Shown here piece after piece: positions 47,025-59,196 of a stretch of 64,000 bases of DNA. Within the stretch, counting starts at the first letter, position 1; the number at the start of each line of letters is the position of its first letter. The notes beneath the pieces were generated by a model. The model ran no database searches and was not told the DNA's origin. It worked only from the letters and a program-made list of their open reading frames with translations. The stretch is from Cokeromyces recurvatus (Eukaryota; Mucoromycota; Mucoromycetes; Mucorales; Mucoraceae), in contig NW_026251410.1 in the NCBI RefSeq assembly GCF_025118155.1, positions 248,001 to 312,000 of the forward strand, given 5' to 3'. A program made the translations under genes and the position numbers.

Positions 47025-47134
47025 TAAATAATTGGGTATATGGAAATATATATATATATATCTAAATGTATATCTTTTATTATGTATAAGCTAGAAAAAA
47101 AAAGGGGGGAGGGAGATGTGAACCTAAATATAAA

Positions 47135-48568
47135 TCAGTGATTATTATTAATTGGATAATGTGCTTTATATTTATGTCTTGAATGATGATAATTAGTAGG
47201 GTGAATAGAGTTGATGTCATCATTTATAGACTGTTCTTGTTTGTTTTTCATGTTTTCATAGTGACGTACGGGATAAATTTTATGAGTAGTAGTAGATGGA
47301 GGAGACATGGTTGTTGTATTATTATCAACAGTTTTATTTTGATTTAAAGAATGAAAGATAGTTTTTGCATCTGTTGTAATAGCCGATTGTCTTCCTAAAC
47401 GAGAGATTGAATCTTTATCATATATGATACCTTTCCTTAGTGGTTCTATTGATTGATTATCTATTCTTGAAAGAGAATTTGTTTGATGATAAGTCAGCAT
47501 ATGTTGACTTGAGGGTTGAACACATGCAAATGCTTCTTGTATATTTGTAGTCAATGCCTTTCTTTTCAGTTTTTCATACATAGACTAAATATAAACATAT
47601 ATAAAAAATGGATAAAGAAAGAAAGAAAGAGTAGTAGGGGGGTCTATTTACCTGCAATTTTTGAAATTGCTTTGATTTTTCTTCAAGCTTACCAAGTATC
47701 TGTTGAGATTTCAATTTTTCTAATTCAAATTCTTTTACTAAAGCTTATAATAATTATATTTGTATAATATAAAAATGAATATAACATAAACTTATATTGT
47801 AGTATAAATGTTTGTTTCAGATACCTATTTGTTTCTTTTTTTCAGCTAAAAAGAAAAAGGACAGAATATATTAGAAAAGGAAAAAAAAAAAAAAAAAAAA
47901 AGACATAATATGTATACATACCATTAATAACATGATTCAGATCTCTTGTTGTTATTTCGAATTTATCTCTTAAAGTATGGTATTTATTTTCAATACTCTT
48001 TTGTATCATTGATTTATAAAGTAACTCTTGCGATGTTTGATATTCATAAAAAGAGATAGCCCTCATACTTATATCTAAAATAATATCTGGTTTTAATCCT
48101 GCCAATATAGACTATAATACAGGTCAATATACCGTCTATTGTACTTTACATACATGCAAGTATTATTTTATTACTTACTGATTTATATTCTTCCGTAGGA
48201 TTAAGCTGAGTTAAGTTTATATCATCACTATGTAGGTTATAAGTTAATTACAAAAAAAAATAGATATGTATAATATAATTTACTTGTTAGATAAGTTTGC
48301 ATTACATGCGGGACATGATAGTGCTTTGGAGAATAAACTATTTGAACAATCTACACAAAATATATCTATATAATATTGAATATGTTAACTAAATACATGT
48401 CAACTATGGGATATATATATATTACGTGAACAAGATGTAACGCATGCCTACATACAAAAATATTCAATTCAATAAATGCAAGTCTATTTAAGCCTAGTTT
48501 ACCTGTGTTTCTAATGTTAATGATTTCCTACATTTCAACACATTACAATGAATATCTACTTCTGTCAT
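47135..48568 (-). CDS. HEI10/CCNB1IP1-like RING E3 ligase (meiotic crossover factor)
   Basis: Eight exons: 48568-48503, 48447-48426, 48365-48284, 48227-48179, 48111-47922, 47845-47825, 47743-47652, 47584-47135, giving 323 aa. The N-terminus forms a RING of the HEI10 type: HCNVLKCRKSL, CVTSCSH and IFCVDC, then CPACNANLS. Then comes the family-specific LNPTEEYKSSILAGLKPDII and LDISMRAISFYEYQ block, matching human CCNB1IP1 (...LAGLRPEIVLDISSRAL...), and a coiled coil (LEEKSKQFQKLQSMYEKLKR). The C-terminal ~120 residues are disordered, Ser/Asn/His-rich, as in HEI10/ZMM-type ligases. The protein is expected to mark class I crossovers on meiotic chromosomes, which implies a sexual programme. Exons 2 (22 nt) and 6 (21 nt) are micro-exons. 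Each is fixed by phase and motif continuity. Confidence 0.9.
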
Positions 48569-49581
48569 CTTTTAAAGTAGAATAGAGAAATGTTGTTATG
48601 AACTAATAATAAAAGAAAAGAAATCTTACTACATGTCCCATCAACTGAATTTAAATTAATTTTGATCCACTCAAATATACCACCGAAGCTCAATCTATTT
48701 GACTCTAATAAAGAAGGTAAAATAGAGGGTGTAACACATGATCTGGCCTTCATATCATTACTTGTTTAATAAGGTTCCTTACATTGCTTTGTTCAAAACA
48801 TCGACTCAAGCTAAATAGTCTCTTTTAGCTTTAACCTTACCTTAGCATGTTGACCCCAATACAACTCAATTGGATTAAAAATAAAAATAAATAAATATGG
48901 AAAATAGCCAGCCTTGGTCTATAATATATCCAATGTTGAAAATTAGGGCAAGCGCGAATAGTGGTAACGTTACAGATAATAAGATTGTGGTGATTAGTCA
49001 TTCTGTACCCACTTACAAACCCTAAACAAAAATCTTCACCCAAGCATTCATTTATATTTTTATTTTTTTTTATTTTTGCTAATCATCGTATTGTTTCTGT
49101 AGTTGTTTAGACTCAATAACAACAAAATTGTCGACATGCTTACTATGACGATGATTAAATACTGATATTAGATATAGTATTTGTACTCAATTTTCATTCC
49201 TAATATTTAATGGATACAATTGACAAAATGCTTTTTAGAATTAAAATTAAAAGCTATTATCATTAAAATAATAAAAGTGTTATGAGTAACAACTTTTAAC
49301 TATCAACCTTGATAGCTAGAGGTAAAAGTAAGAAGTCAAGCAGAATAGGATTTGCCTTCGATTCTACCAAAAATGACATGACTCGGCAAATATTGTTCAA
49401 CTATAGACATGTGTTACTTGTGAAGAAAATACAATGTTTATTTTGACAACAAACAATAAGAAACAAAAACAAAAAAAAGAGGTTTCTTTTTGCTTCTTTT
49501 TCATACATGTATACGTGTTATATATACATGTATACTTTATAAATAAGAACAGATTCAAATGATTTTAAATTTTATAACCGA
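48569..49581. other. Intergenic interval
   Basis: No gene was found. Short frames at 48565-48753 (overlapping the HEI10 5' end) and 48837-49043 lack motifs. Downstream half is the 3' flank of the IF1 gene. Confidence 0.55.
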
Positions 49582-49940
49582 TTATTTCTTTGTTTCATGC
49601 TTCTTCTGTAAGTTTTCAATATCCTTTTTAAGTGCGGCAGTTTCTTTTTCTTGTTTAAGTAAAGCTTCGTGAAGCATTTTAAGCTTGTCAGCATCCTTTA
49701 AAAGAATAAATAAAAGATTAAAATTACAATTTTTTTTCCCTTTCATAATATATAAACTCGAAATACACAAATTTATTTATTTACATGTGCTCGAGCCCAT
49801 TGATTTTCGATAGCTTTTTCTTTTTGACCAAAAGAACCAGATTGAGCAGTTGCACCTTCTGAACCAGTTTGATAAGAAGTAAATCTTTTACTCATACGAA
49901 CACCTCTTGAAGAAACAGATCGAATTGATTTAAAAAGCAT
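49582..49940 (-). CDS. INH1: Mitochondrial F1F0-ATPase inhibitor (IF1/Inh1)
   Basis: Two exons, 49940-49785 and 49695-49582, give 89 aa. Residues 1-20 are basic and Ser-rich (MLFKSIRSVSSRGVRMSKRF), a mitochondrial presequence. The inhibitory core follows: GATAQSGSFGQKEKAIENQW then ARAHDADKLKMLHEAL. The E-K-A-x-E-N-x-W/Y and (H/R)-D-x-E/D-K-L patterns are those of IF1. A C-terminal coiled coil (KQEKETAALKKDIENLQKK) mediates dimerisation. It binds F1 at low matrix pH and blocks ATP hydrolysis. Length is typical (80-90 aa). High confidence. Confidence 0.95.
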
Positions 49941-50696
49941 TTTATAATAATAATGAAAATTTAAAAAATAAAATAAAATAAAATAATAACAATAAAAAAA
50001 AAAAAAAGAAATTTATTAATAAAAATCCCCTGCCAGGTTTTTATTAATTCATTCATTTATTAATTGGCGTCATCCTTTTTTTTTTTTTTTTCTCTCTTTC
50101 GATTATTACACAAATGAATAATTTTCCTTCTTATAAAGTTTTTTCTTGTATCACTTTTAATGCATCGAATGATTTATGCTGTTGAAAATAAGAAATATGC
50201 TGCACAGCTTAAAATAATTTATTGCTCTATTACTTGAATTAAAGGAACAAGGGGAAAGAAGCACTATTAAAGTCCAGTTCCTTTCACCCCCCCTCCTCCT
50301 CCTGTTTTACTATCCTTCCCTTTTTATATAAATATTTATTTATGGTTAACAGTTAACACGTATTTCATTGTTGCAATTGGCATAATTCATGGTAAAATAT
50401 GAAGGGAGAATAATCCTGCTTTCTGATAGATTGTTAACATGATATAACATTAAGATGTATATAAATAGATATATTTATATATATATATTAAATGACAAGT
50501 TCCAAAAAAACAAACAGTAGTTGGTTTAAACATAAATAAATACGTAACACGTATAGATTTAATACATCTTGATAGTTAAGAGAATGGGCTTTACAAATAG
50601 ATAGCTAATATTCAATATCATTACAATGAAGGCATGTTGATGTTTTTTTTCATGCATGCCTTCAAAGAAAAAAGAAATGTGATTGGCTATAAATGA

Positions 50697-50704
50697 TGAC
50701 GTCA
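50697..50704. promoter_or_regulatory. CRE core TGACGTCA
   Basis: Perfect 8-bp bZIP (CREB/ATF) site in ATGATGACGTCATATT, 30 bp beyond the end of the transposase relic. No adjacent active gene is known, so significance is doubtful. Confidence 0.35.
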
Positions 50705-50733
50705 TATTTAATGTGAGAGAGAGAGGGGAGAAG

Positions 50734-51090
50734 TTACACATCTTTTCTTAAAGTGATGTTGCACTGAATTTTATGTACAGTGCGGCTGGTAAATTTTGTC
50801 TCAGCTAATTGGATGTTCGTTTTATTATGGCAGTTGATGATTTGACGCTTAGAGTGTCTATAAAATCCATTGAGATGACTGGGGCATACATCCGCAATTC
50901 TTTCTCCATTAACAAAATAATTACCCATAAGTCTTTCGTCCACGTCCATGATATCAAGAAGCTCATTTATGAATTTTACAAAATGAGCAGTAGTTGTACC
51001 CTTTGCTACTACTGGCTTGTTGTTCTTGATTTAGAAGCGTCGGCAACTATTAGACACTATTGTAGTTTCCACAAACCAGAGTGAGAGTAG
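50734..51090 (-). pseudogene. Tc1/mariner-type transposase relic, internally deleted
   Basis: Read leftwards, KPVVAKGTTTAHFVKFINEL then LDIMDVDERLMGNYFV resembles the segment just before the second catalytic Asp of Tc1-like DDE transposases common in Mucorales (GTTTxHF...GxYxVMDN). Instead of the MDNxxIH and later E-containing blocks, the frame passes straight to a C-terminal-like segment (ERIADVCPSHLNGFYRHSKR) ending at 50734, so both downstream catalytic acidic residues are missing. Upstream of ~51030 the frame meets a stop. It is a dead copy. The call rests on short conserved words and should be checked by search. Confidence 0.6.
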
Positions 51091-52245
51091 ATTGTTAAAG
51101 GCTCGAGTACGAAAAGGCAAAAAAAAAAGGGGGGGGGATTATCATGAGTACGGCAGTGAGCAGAAATCATTTCTTGTTTACTTCAACAAAATCTAGCCAT
51201 GGATAATGCACCCATTGATGCTGAAAAAAAAAAAGGTTAAATTGTGTCAAATGTTTATTGCTGTTTCAAGTTTAGATAGTAATGTTACGTAGAGTACTTT
51301 AAGAGTCTTTATAGTCCCATTTTCATAAAACGTCAGACATACGTAGGTATTTGCATTTTGGATAAAAAGCTTGACTTGGTCTGTGATTAGAAATAACATG
51401 CAACTTATTACTTTATTAATTGTGTATGTGTGTTTTTTTTTTCATAAGTTATTCTCTGGTGGCAAGGAAGATAATGATGAGATCTTTAAGTATCCAATTA
51501 TATAAAGTATAGTATAAGTATTTTATTACTAGAAGTGCGACACAGAGCATTGTCGATTTTAATAAAGTTTGACTATTTCAAATCTGATTTAAGCTTTTGA
51601 AAGCGTTTTCTTAATGAACTTTAAGATGTAGCGCTTGTCTATTTGGACTGCAAAAAAAAAAGGGGGGGGAGTGCGGCCTTTAAACATCCAAATGCCTGTT
51701 TTTAACAGTGATGGATAATTTGAGTGTACATTTTGAAAAGGATTACTTATGTTTTTTTTTTTTTTTTTTCTTCAAGACAACATCACTGCCAACGAGAAAC
51801 GAGAGATGCATTAACTAATAATTCGAAACATTTCATTAAGATTTGTAATGAATACTAAAAGAAACAAATACTCTTGTCTATAAAAAGGTCTCTGTTTTTT
51901 TCAGATTCTTCTGATTCTTTTTCTTCGTGATGCTAACAATTATATTTTTTGGATGTACATTTTCATTTTTGAATGTACATTTTTTGAGTATGCATTTTTA
52001 TTTTTATATTTAATTTTTAACATATCGAAGGTTTTTAGTAATAAAAAAAATGTCACTCTTCAAACAAATCATTTTTTTTTTTGACAACGTAATCATTTTC
52101 TAGGTAGCGCCATTCATAAAAACTGTTTATATTTTATTATTAACTGTTATCGATACTCATCTTCCTCTTACTAACAATAAACTATTAAGTAATATTCATC
52201 TCTGTGTAGTAACCCATATATCACAGACCAATAGTTTATTTTATT

Positions 52246-53198
52246 TTATTTTTTATGAATTGAATATTGAGGTGGTAAAGTAATGCCTAATTGTTTACGA
52301 AGCTCTTCAATGGGTGTGTGAAAATGCTCTTCATAATAAACATTCATAAGTGGTGTACAAGATGCACCACATTGTAAGGCCCAAGGAATATAGCCTCCAT
52401 AAAGGCGTTTACGTTCTGGCCAAGTCATTCTTAAAGGTCCAAAGACAGAAGCAAGCATAGTCATCGGGAGACCTGTTTGAACCCATTCGAACCATTTTAA
52501 AGCAATCTCTTCTTCTACTGTCACTCCCAATCCGGTTAATGTATGAAAAAAGTCATGAATTTCACGATAACGTTTAATAACATAAGCCAATTCTTCATCA
52601 TCAACATATTTAACATCACATCGTGTATCTGGTGTCACACCCTCTGATTCCAACCAATTTATATATTGCTCTCCAAATGTACCTGGTGCACATGTTTTCT
52701 TTAGTTCATCAAAGTCGATGGTTTTTGTATTTATAATAGGCCTTTCACGTAATATGCGTCTACCAACACTAGATTCTAGCATTTGGTCGCGCATACGTCT
52801 AAGGAATAAATTTCCTGTTGCTTCTCCTAAAGTTGCAATCATATCTATTCATATAAATATGTGTATACATATTAGTTATCCTATCTATTTACTATATACA
52901 CTATTATTTACCGCCACGTAATGGATTATTTAAAGCAGCTATAGCAGAGCCTACAGTCAAAATTGTTCTCTCGATATTAGAAATAGGAACATGGGTTTCA
53001 TAAAGCTTTTTGAGTTTATTAGAGTCGAAATCTATATTTATATGTATATAGTTTGTCAGATCAATGTGAATTAAGAATTGTTTCATGACAACCTTCTTCC
53101 ATGAGATTCATAGAAGTCAAAGATCGAGAAAATAATCGTCTTTGAACAGTCTGAAGATATTGAGTTTTAACAGTTTTTAAAGGATTAAAACGTTGCAT
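52246..53198 (-). CDS. COQ4: COQ4, ubiquinone biosynthesis protein
   Basis: Three exons, 53198-53093, 53031-52912, 52844-52246, give 274 aa. The presequence is basic (QRFNPLKTVKTQYLQTVQRR). LYETHVPISNIERTILTVGS and the conserved GDMIATLGEATG lead into the zinc motif HDxxH-x11-E (HDFFH...E), then WFEW, the PxxY/GGYIPWA block and the C-terminal YYEEHF and TPIEELRKQLGI. COQ4 is a matrix-side inner-membrane protein that organises the CoQ synthome; recent work ties it to decarboxylation/hydroxylation of C1 of the quinone head. Length fits (260-280). Intron 1 would start GTTGTC, a poor donor context, so the exon 1/2 join is less certain than the rest. Confidence 0.94.
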
Positions 53199-54099
53199 AA
53201 TACAGTCATAATAATAGTTTTAAAAAAAGAAAAAGAAAAAGAATAGAGAATGGGGATGAATACAGCTATGAATAAAACTCCCGCCCCCAACAACGACCCC
53301 AGAGATTCAATTCGGCAAGGCTTTTTTTTTTTTGTTGAAGAAGAATGTTAGGTTAACAAATTGTCTCCTGTTATTTTTTTGATGAAAGAAAGTAGTGATG
53401 AGTATGATAATAAACAATATAAGCTTGTAATAAATATTAGAACAAGAACATGTATACAAGTTTTATAGAATATAAACAAAAAAGTAAAATAACGCCATTA
53501 CATCTTGTTTTAAGTAGCAATTATCACTTGTAGCTACTTTTATTATAAAGTCTAATTAAACTTACTGTAATAGACCGAAAGGAAGAGATATTTAAAATTA
53601 GTATTTTCTTAAATGAGGACGGAATATTCCTCATCTTTATAGTTGCTTTCTACTTGTCGTCTAAGCCAAACTAAGAACGCCCTATCTCCTATCCTATATA
53701 TATACCAGTAATAGTGAGGCTAGAATGTATTCAACGTTTGCACTGAACATTTGGCTGATCAAACTCTACTCTGTCCATAGTATCCAGGATTTCTCACTCT
53801 CACTCTCTCTTTATTATCATTATTATTATTCCTTATCTTCTTGATTGAACTGGCCTAATAAATACAATACAGTTATGATATAATGTACTCAAAAAAAAAA
53901 AAAAAAAAAAAGGTCAGGTCATTCAAAATTGTATTTGTAAAAGTAAAGTCCATTATACGTAATAAATCAACTAAGGAGTAGTAACCTTTCTTCTTCTCCT
54001 CCTTTTTCCTTTTCTCCTTTCCTCCCTTCTCATCAATTCCTTCACAATTAGGATTTCTTCTTTTATAACTATATAATATTAACAAGCTATACTATGTAG

Positions 54100-54139
<40 letters not shown>

Positions 54140-54228
54140 TATGATGGAATAGACATTTATGTAAGAAAGCATGTATAATATGAAATACAATTAAAAGATA
54201 TAATGATTCCCGTAGTTATCCGTTGTTA
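53199..54228. other. Intergenic interval between COQ4 and Bud6
   Basis: No gene found. It has a 20-nt A run at about 53891-53910 and an (ATT)n microsatellite at 54101-54139 in the Bud6 3' flank. Confidence 0.6.
54101..54139 (+). repeat. (ATT)n microsatellite in the Bud6 3' flank
   Basis: About 13 uninterrupted TTA/ATT units, 90 bp beyond the Bud6-like stop codon. Confidence 0.9.
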
Positions 54229-55917
54229 TTATTCTGATTCATTTTCTGCTACATTCGTAGTTGGTTCTTCTTCTTCTTTTGATTCTGAATTTAATTGCTC
54301 CTCAGATAAAGATTCGTTATTACTGGTTGATTCCTCTGCTGTCCTTTTCTTTTCAGCATACATGGCTTTCAATATTTCTTCGTCCTTTTGTTTACGTAAT
54401 CGATCAATCTCTAAAGCACCACCTGTCTTTTTCAATTTTTTAGCATCTACAAAACCAACTAATTCCTTCTCAAATTCATCAATACGATTTGCTAATTCTC
54501 TCTGTCTCATCTTGTCTGCTTGCTCTAAAGCACGTAAACGACGTGAATGATCAACATCGATCGTGGCTACTTGCTTTAGAACACTTGTCATTCCTTCAAA
54601 TCCTTCTTCGGGGGGTGCTACACGAAATTCGCGTGCCTGAGGTCGAGCCTGTGCTTGGTAAGCATAAATCTTTTCCAACTGTTCAAAGACCTCTAAAAGA
54701 GCATCTAAATCATCTTTCATATCGGATAAAAGATATTCTTGGTCCTTTAGCGTTTGTTGTTCTTTCACAATCGTCTGTAGCTCATGTTCCCACGTTTTCT
54801 TCCAGCGTGGTTTTACTTGAGCAATAAATTTACCAAAGTCTTCAATCTCCTGCGCAAGCGCCTTACGTTCATTGGCACAGTGTGTCATTTGTGCCTCAGA
54901 GGGGCGGCATTTACGTTGTGTAACATCAAGTTTAAGTTGGTCAATTGTATCTTGTAAATCTTCAAGTCGATTTGTTACTTGATCCGATTTTTCTAATAAC
55001 GTCTTTTTCCCTTCTTCTAATTCAGCACGAGCCTTTGATGTATACTTTGTTGTGTTATTTTTTTCTTCTTCTTCAGCTTTTCGCTTCTTCTCATTTTCTT
55101 CTTGTACTTTTTCTTTCATTTTTGCAATTACATCTAACGTTTCTTCTCGCATCTCTCTATCCAGCTGTCGAAGTATAGCAATATCTCTACGTAGTGTTTC
55201 GATTTCTATACGTTGAGCCTCAAGTTGTTCCATTGCAATATGTCTTGTTAATGGCGCATCTTCTACTTTTGCTTCATTTTCTATTTTATCTTTATCGTCG
55301 TTGTCGTTGTCATTATCATCTTCCTCTTTAGTAACTTCTTGCTTAACTTTTTCTTGAGCCGATAAAAATTGTGCCGTTAATTGTTGAATCAATTTTTTCT
55401 CCTTTTCTTCTTCCATCGTCTGATTTTTTGAAATAGATTCAACCATTTCTTTCTTTAATGCATCTATTTGCTCAGCAAATTGACGACGCGTTTCCTTTAA
55501 CTCTTTATTGAATGTAGTCGTTATTTCTGATAACCATTCCTTTTGAACCTTTTTTTGCTCTTCATGCTCTAAATAGTAAGTAATAAATTAATAACGTTCA
55601 TTCATCTGTATCATTCTCTCTCTTATTTACCATTAATATTAAAAGACAATACAGACTTATCTTGAACTTCAGACAAATCTTGTAATTCATAATATACACC
55701 TATCATTGGATCCCGGATATAAATTTTAGAGAAATCATCTTGTCGAATAGAGTAACTAAACCTTTCAAGGAACAGCATATTTAAAGCAGGAATACTGATC
55801 TCTCCATTATATCTTACTTTTTGTACTTCTTTACCAATCTGAAGGAACAAGGTTAAATCTAGTAACGGAATTAGATAGTATTTAATAATTTTATTCTCTC
55901 TCTCTGTCTCTCTCTCT

Positions 55918-55955
<38 letters not shown>

Positions 55956-56991
55956 CCTATTCCTTTTTCCTTTTTTCTTTTTTTTTTTACCTTGATTTTC
56001 TTCCTCTCTGATTTGTTCATTTCCTTCATTAACTGTATTTAATTTGATACCATTCACATCATTATTTGATTGATTTGGGCCTGAGGCACTATAATCAACA
56101 TTTTTTATTGGTAAATGATGAGCAGGTAAAGAAGGTACTGGTGGTATACTGTTGGTTTGTTGTTGACTTCCACCATAATTTGATAAAGATAAATTTCCTT
56201 TACCTCTTGAAATACTACCTGTACTGTTGTAATCCCCACTACTACCTCCTCTAAACATGGACGCACGACGAACAGATGAACGACGAGCTAAATTTTCCTG
56301 ACGTTTAAGAGCTGCTAATGCATTTGCAGTATTTGGATCATTTTCATCAAACTGAGATTGAGGCTCAGGTCGTGGAGAGATGATAGTAGCAGGAGGTAAA
56401 GGAGGTGGTGGAGGTGGTGGAGAAGGCATTCTTTGTGGTATATTATTATTTCGAGTTGAAGAGGAAGATCGAGTAGGTAAAGGACTTGACTGTTGCTGTT
56501 GAGTTGGTGAATAAGGACGATTCATGGACCCAGTACGAGGCATGATTCTTGCTGATAGATCATTAGATGGTATAGTAGGTCGTGGCATACCACCTGACCA
56601 AGGTTCATATTCAGTTGCTCCCATTTTAGGTGAAAGAGGTGGGTAAGGTGGCATAGGCAATCCATGTTGTTGTTGTTGTTGATTATTCATCATCATTCGT
56701 TGTGAGCCACTCATGTTACTATTACTACTACTGCTACTACCCCGATTTAAAGCGGCCAAGGGTACTTCTTTATTCCAAGACTCTGTATTATTCGAGCGAA
56801 TTGATCCACGCGATTCTCTTTCTCGCTCTTTTTCTCTAAGTGCTGCCTGCTTAGCTTTTAATCCATGTAATAAATGAACAATAACTTCTCGAATACGAGG
56901 TAAATGTTGATCTAATGTTGCAGGTGAAGGCTGTTCTAACATGGCAGCTGAAACTGCATCCCTTAACTGTCGAGGAATCCATTGTAAATCA

Positions 56992-57029
<38 letters not shown>

Positions 57030-57277
57030 AAAAAAAATTAAACCATTTTTTTTTTTTTTTTTTAAAAAAAAAAAGTAGCTTATAAAAAGGCTAACCTCAT
57101 TGGAATACTTGCTTCTTCAAAAGCTTGTGAAACTAAAAAGAACTGTTTCTCCAATGTGTCATGAATTTCAAATATTTCTGTATTTGATGTACGCATTAGA
57201 GACCATTGAGTTAATGCCTCTAATAAAGCTTTTGTAGTTCGTAATAGTTTGGTAACTACATGTTCAATCTCTCCTGA

Positions 57278-57343
<66 letters not shown>

Positions 57344-57452
57344 ATATTAATCAATGAAATTACATTATACATTCCTTCTCTTATTCCTATTATTAAATAC
57401 AAATATATAAATTAATTCTTACCATGCTAGCTATACTATTTGTTCTTCTCAT
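54229..57452 (-). CDS. BUD6: Bud6/Aip3-like actin-interacting polarity protein
   Basis: Five exons, 57452-57423, 57277-57096, 56991-55991, 55858-55631, 55568-54229, give 926 aa. The N-terminal AIP3 segment reads VVTKLLRTTKALLEALTQWS ... SDLQWIPRQLRDAV ... PSPATLDQHLPRIREVI. A Pro/Ser-rich disordered region follows (RMPSPPPPPPPLPPA near residue 200). The core then starts LTLFLQIGKEVQKVR and continues YIRDPMIGVYYELQDLSEVQ. The C-terminal ~430 residues are a long coiled coil, where yeast Bud6 binds formin and actin; its tail is acidic. Bud6 stimulates formin-driven actin cable assembly at growing tips. Introns 1 and 2 hold runs of 61 and 34 T (coding strand), and intron 3 a run of 35 A. The 10-codon first exon is inferred and less sure. 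Confidence 0.9.
57280..57340 (+). repeat. 61-nt poly(A) tract (T on the coding strand) in Bud6 intron 1
   Basis: Longest homopolymer in the window. It directly abuts the acceptor of exon 2 (57277), acting as a giant polypyrimidine tract on the coding strand. True length is unreliable in any assembly. Confidence 0.97.
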
Positions 57453-57567
57453 TTAGAGAATACACAATAAAAAAAAGAAAGGAAAGAATGAAAGAAATAA
57501 TAGTAATAATAATAATAAAATTAAGGAAAACAAACTATTTTTTTTTAATAAAATAATAAAGCGCCAC

Positions 57568-57569
<2 letters not shown>

Positions 57570-57611
<42 letters not shown>
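57570..57611 (+). repeat. 42-nt poly(T) tract between Bud6 and the zinc-finger gene
   Basis: Uninterrupted run 118 bp upstream of the Bud6-like start codon (A on its coding strand) and 127 bp downstream of the zinc-finger stop. Confidence 0.97.
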
Positions 57612-57615
<4 letters not shown>

Positions 57616-57738
57616 AATAAATATTAAACTTTTTTGTATGCAGCAAATGTTATAAATAGTATTAAATTCCTATATCGGTAGAATTTTAAGGAAAAAAAAA
57701 AAAGAAAAAAAAGGAATGATATGTATATAAAATGAGGG

Positions 57739-59196
57739 TTAAACATGAGTCATCTTTTGTGGCGGTAAAGCAGAAGTAGATAAGGAACGATGTTGCTTTT
57801 GATGTTGCGCTGATGAAGAATAATGTCCTTGTACCCTTTCATGCCTTCGTAACGCATCCATACGAGTAAACTTTTTTCCACATTTATCACAGTAACAAAA
57901 TGGACGATTTTTGAGGTGGATCGTTTGATGTCGAGAAAGGTCATAAGAACGACGAAAGGTTTGACCACAGACTTTACCTGATTCTGCGATATGGTCACAT
58001 TGATAAATTGCTGTTTGTTGTACATTATGAGTATGATTTGTACTGGCTACACTTGCTCGAATTCTTTTTTTATTTAGCTTTCCTTTCATTCCTTCTTCTT
58101 CTTCTTCATGATGGATAATGGGAGCAAGCTGCTGAAAGCCTAAAAAGAAATCTTCATTACGTACTGTCAGAGATGAAATAGCAGGTAAAGTAGGAGTTGG
58201 GGAAGATGAAAAGGCAGAAGAAATATAGGGTAAAGTAGTCGAGTCTGTGGCAATCGATTGTCCTTTAGGACGTATCTCAAGTGGATGTGGACTATTATTG
58301 TTATGATCCAAGATAATGTTATTATTATTTCTGAAGGAAAGTAAGGATTTCGAAGCTATTGAATACGGTTCAGGTAATTTACGTGAATGAGGATGGTTTA
58401 GCAATACTCTTTGTTTCTTTCTAAGCGGCCCATCAAGATTTTCATGATAAAAATTTTGCTTATTATGGCTACGTCGAACATAACTCATTTGGTGTAATGA
58501 GTCAGTATTAACTATTGTATTAAGAGATAAACTATCAGGCATCCATTTATAGGCGGTTGGTTTAATAACTGGGGCATTGTCAACTTTAATTTCTGAATGT
58601 GTATGATGAGTACTAGTAACTGTAGTAGTATTTTTTTTTTGGAACTATTAACATATATGTACACATATGCAAGCAACCAAGCAAGCAAGCAAATAAATAA
58701 AATAAACAAATAATATCTCAACATACCTAAAGTTGAAGAAAGGCTAATTTTCTTTGAATTATTATTATAAAGAACAATTTCTAGTCTTTTTCGATTTAAT
58801 ATTGAACATTTTAATGCATTTTTGAAACTATAATCGTCAGATAAAATAATATTCGTGTCAACAGTTGCAAAATGACAATTATTCAAGTTAACATTCTATC
58901 ATTAAGTTAGAGATTTATACATTAATAAGAGTGTATATATGGATAAATAGGGCTCTATTTTAGATGTACCATGCTGATTGTACGTTGAATATACTTCATT
59001 AAATCATTAAAAGTAGGTTCTTTATCCTTAATGGCGCAAAGAAGGATAGGATAGTATTGAGAGGTTTCCTCAATAAATAATCTAATACATGTATTCATTG
59101 AATAGTTAATATAGGTAAAAAATAAAATAAAATAACAAAAGTAAATAAATAGCTATGCTAGAGTAAATACCTTAATTTATAAATTGTGTTAAACAT
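57739..59196 (-). CDS. C2H2 zinc-finger transcription factor, two fingers at the C-terminus
   Basis: Exons on the minus strand: 59196-59171, 59081-58970, 58895-58727, 58619-57739, giving 395 aa. The last exon ends with two C2H2 fingers, YQCDHIAESGKVCGQTFRRS with H-x3-H, then CDKCGKKFTRMDALRRH with H-x5-H. They are joined by a long linker and sit in a basic context. The first finger has a long C-x9-C loop, which recalls some fungal regulators. The region before is Ser/Pro/Asn-rich with an HHEEEEE patch, and exon 1-2 form a small hydrophobic helix-rich start (IEETSQYYPILLCAIKD). It is probably a nuclear DNA-binding regulator; targets are unknown. Exon 1 (26 nt) was chosen because it joins in phase; translation could also start at the ATG at 59098. 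Confidence 0.82.

Larger units (their letters stand above)
49941..52245. other. Gene-poor interval with Tc1 relic
   Basis: Besides the transposase relic (50734-51090) it has a perfect CRE core TGACGTCA at 50697-50704, G8-9 runs next to A runs at about 51121-51138 and 51651-51669, and a 9-codon plus-strand fragment reading AMDNAPIDA at 51196-51222. No intact gene was found; the rightmost ~50 bp flank the COQ4 stop. Confidence 0.5.
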
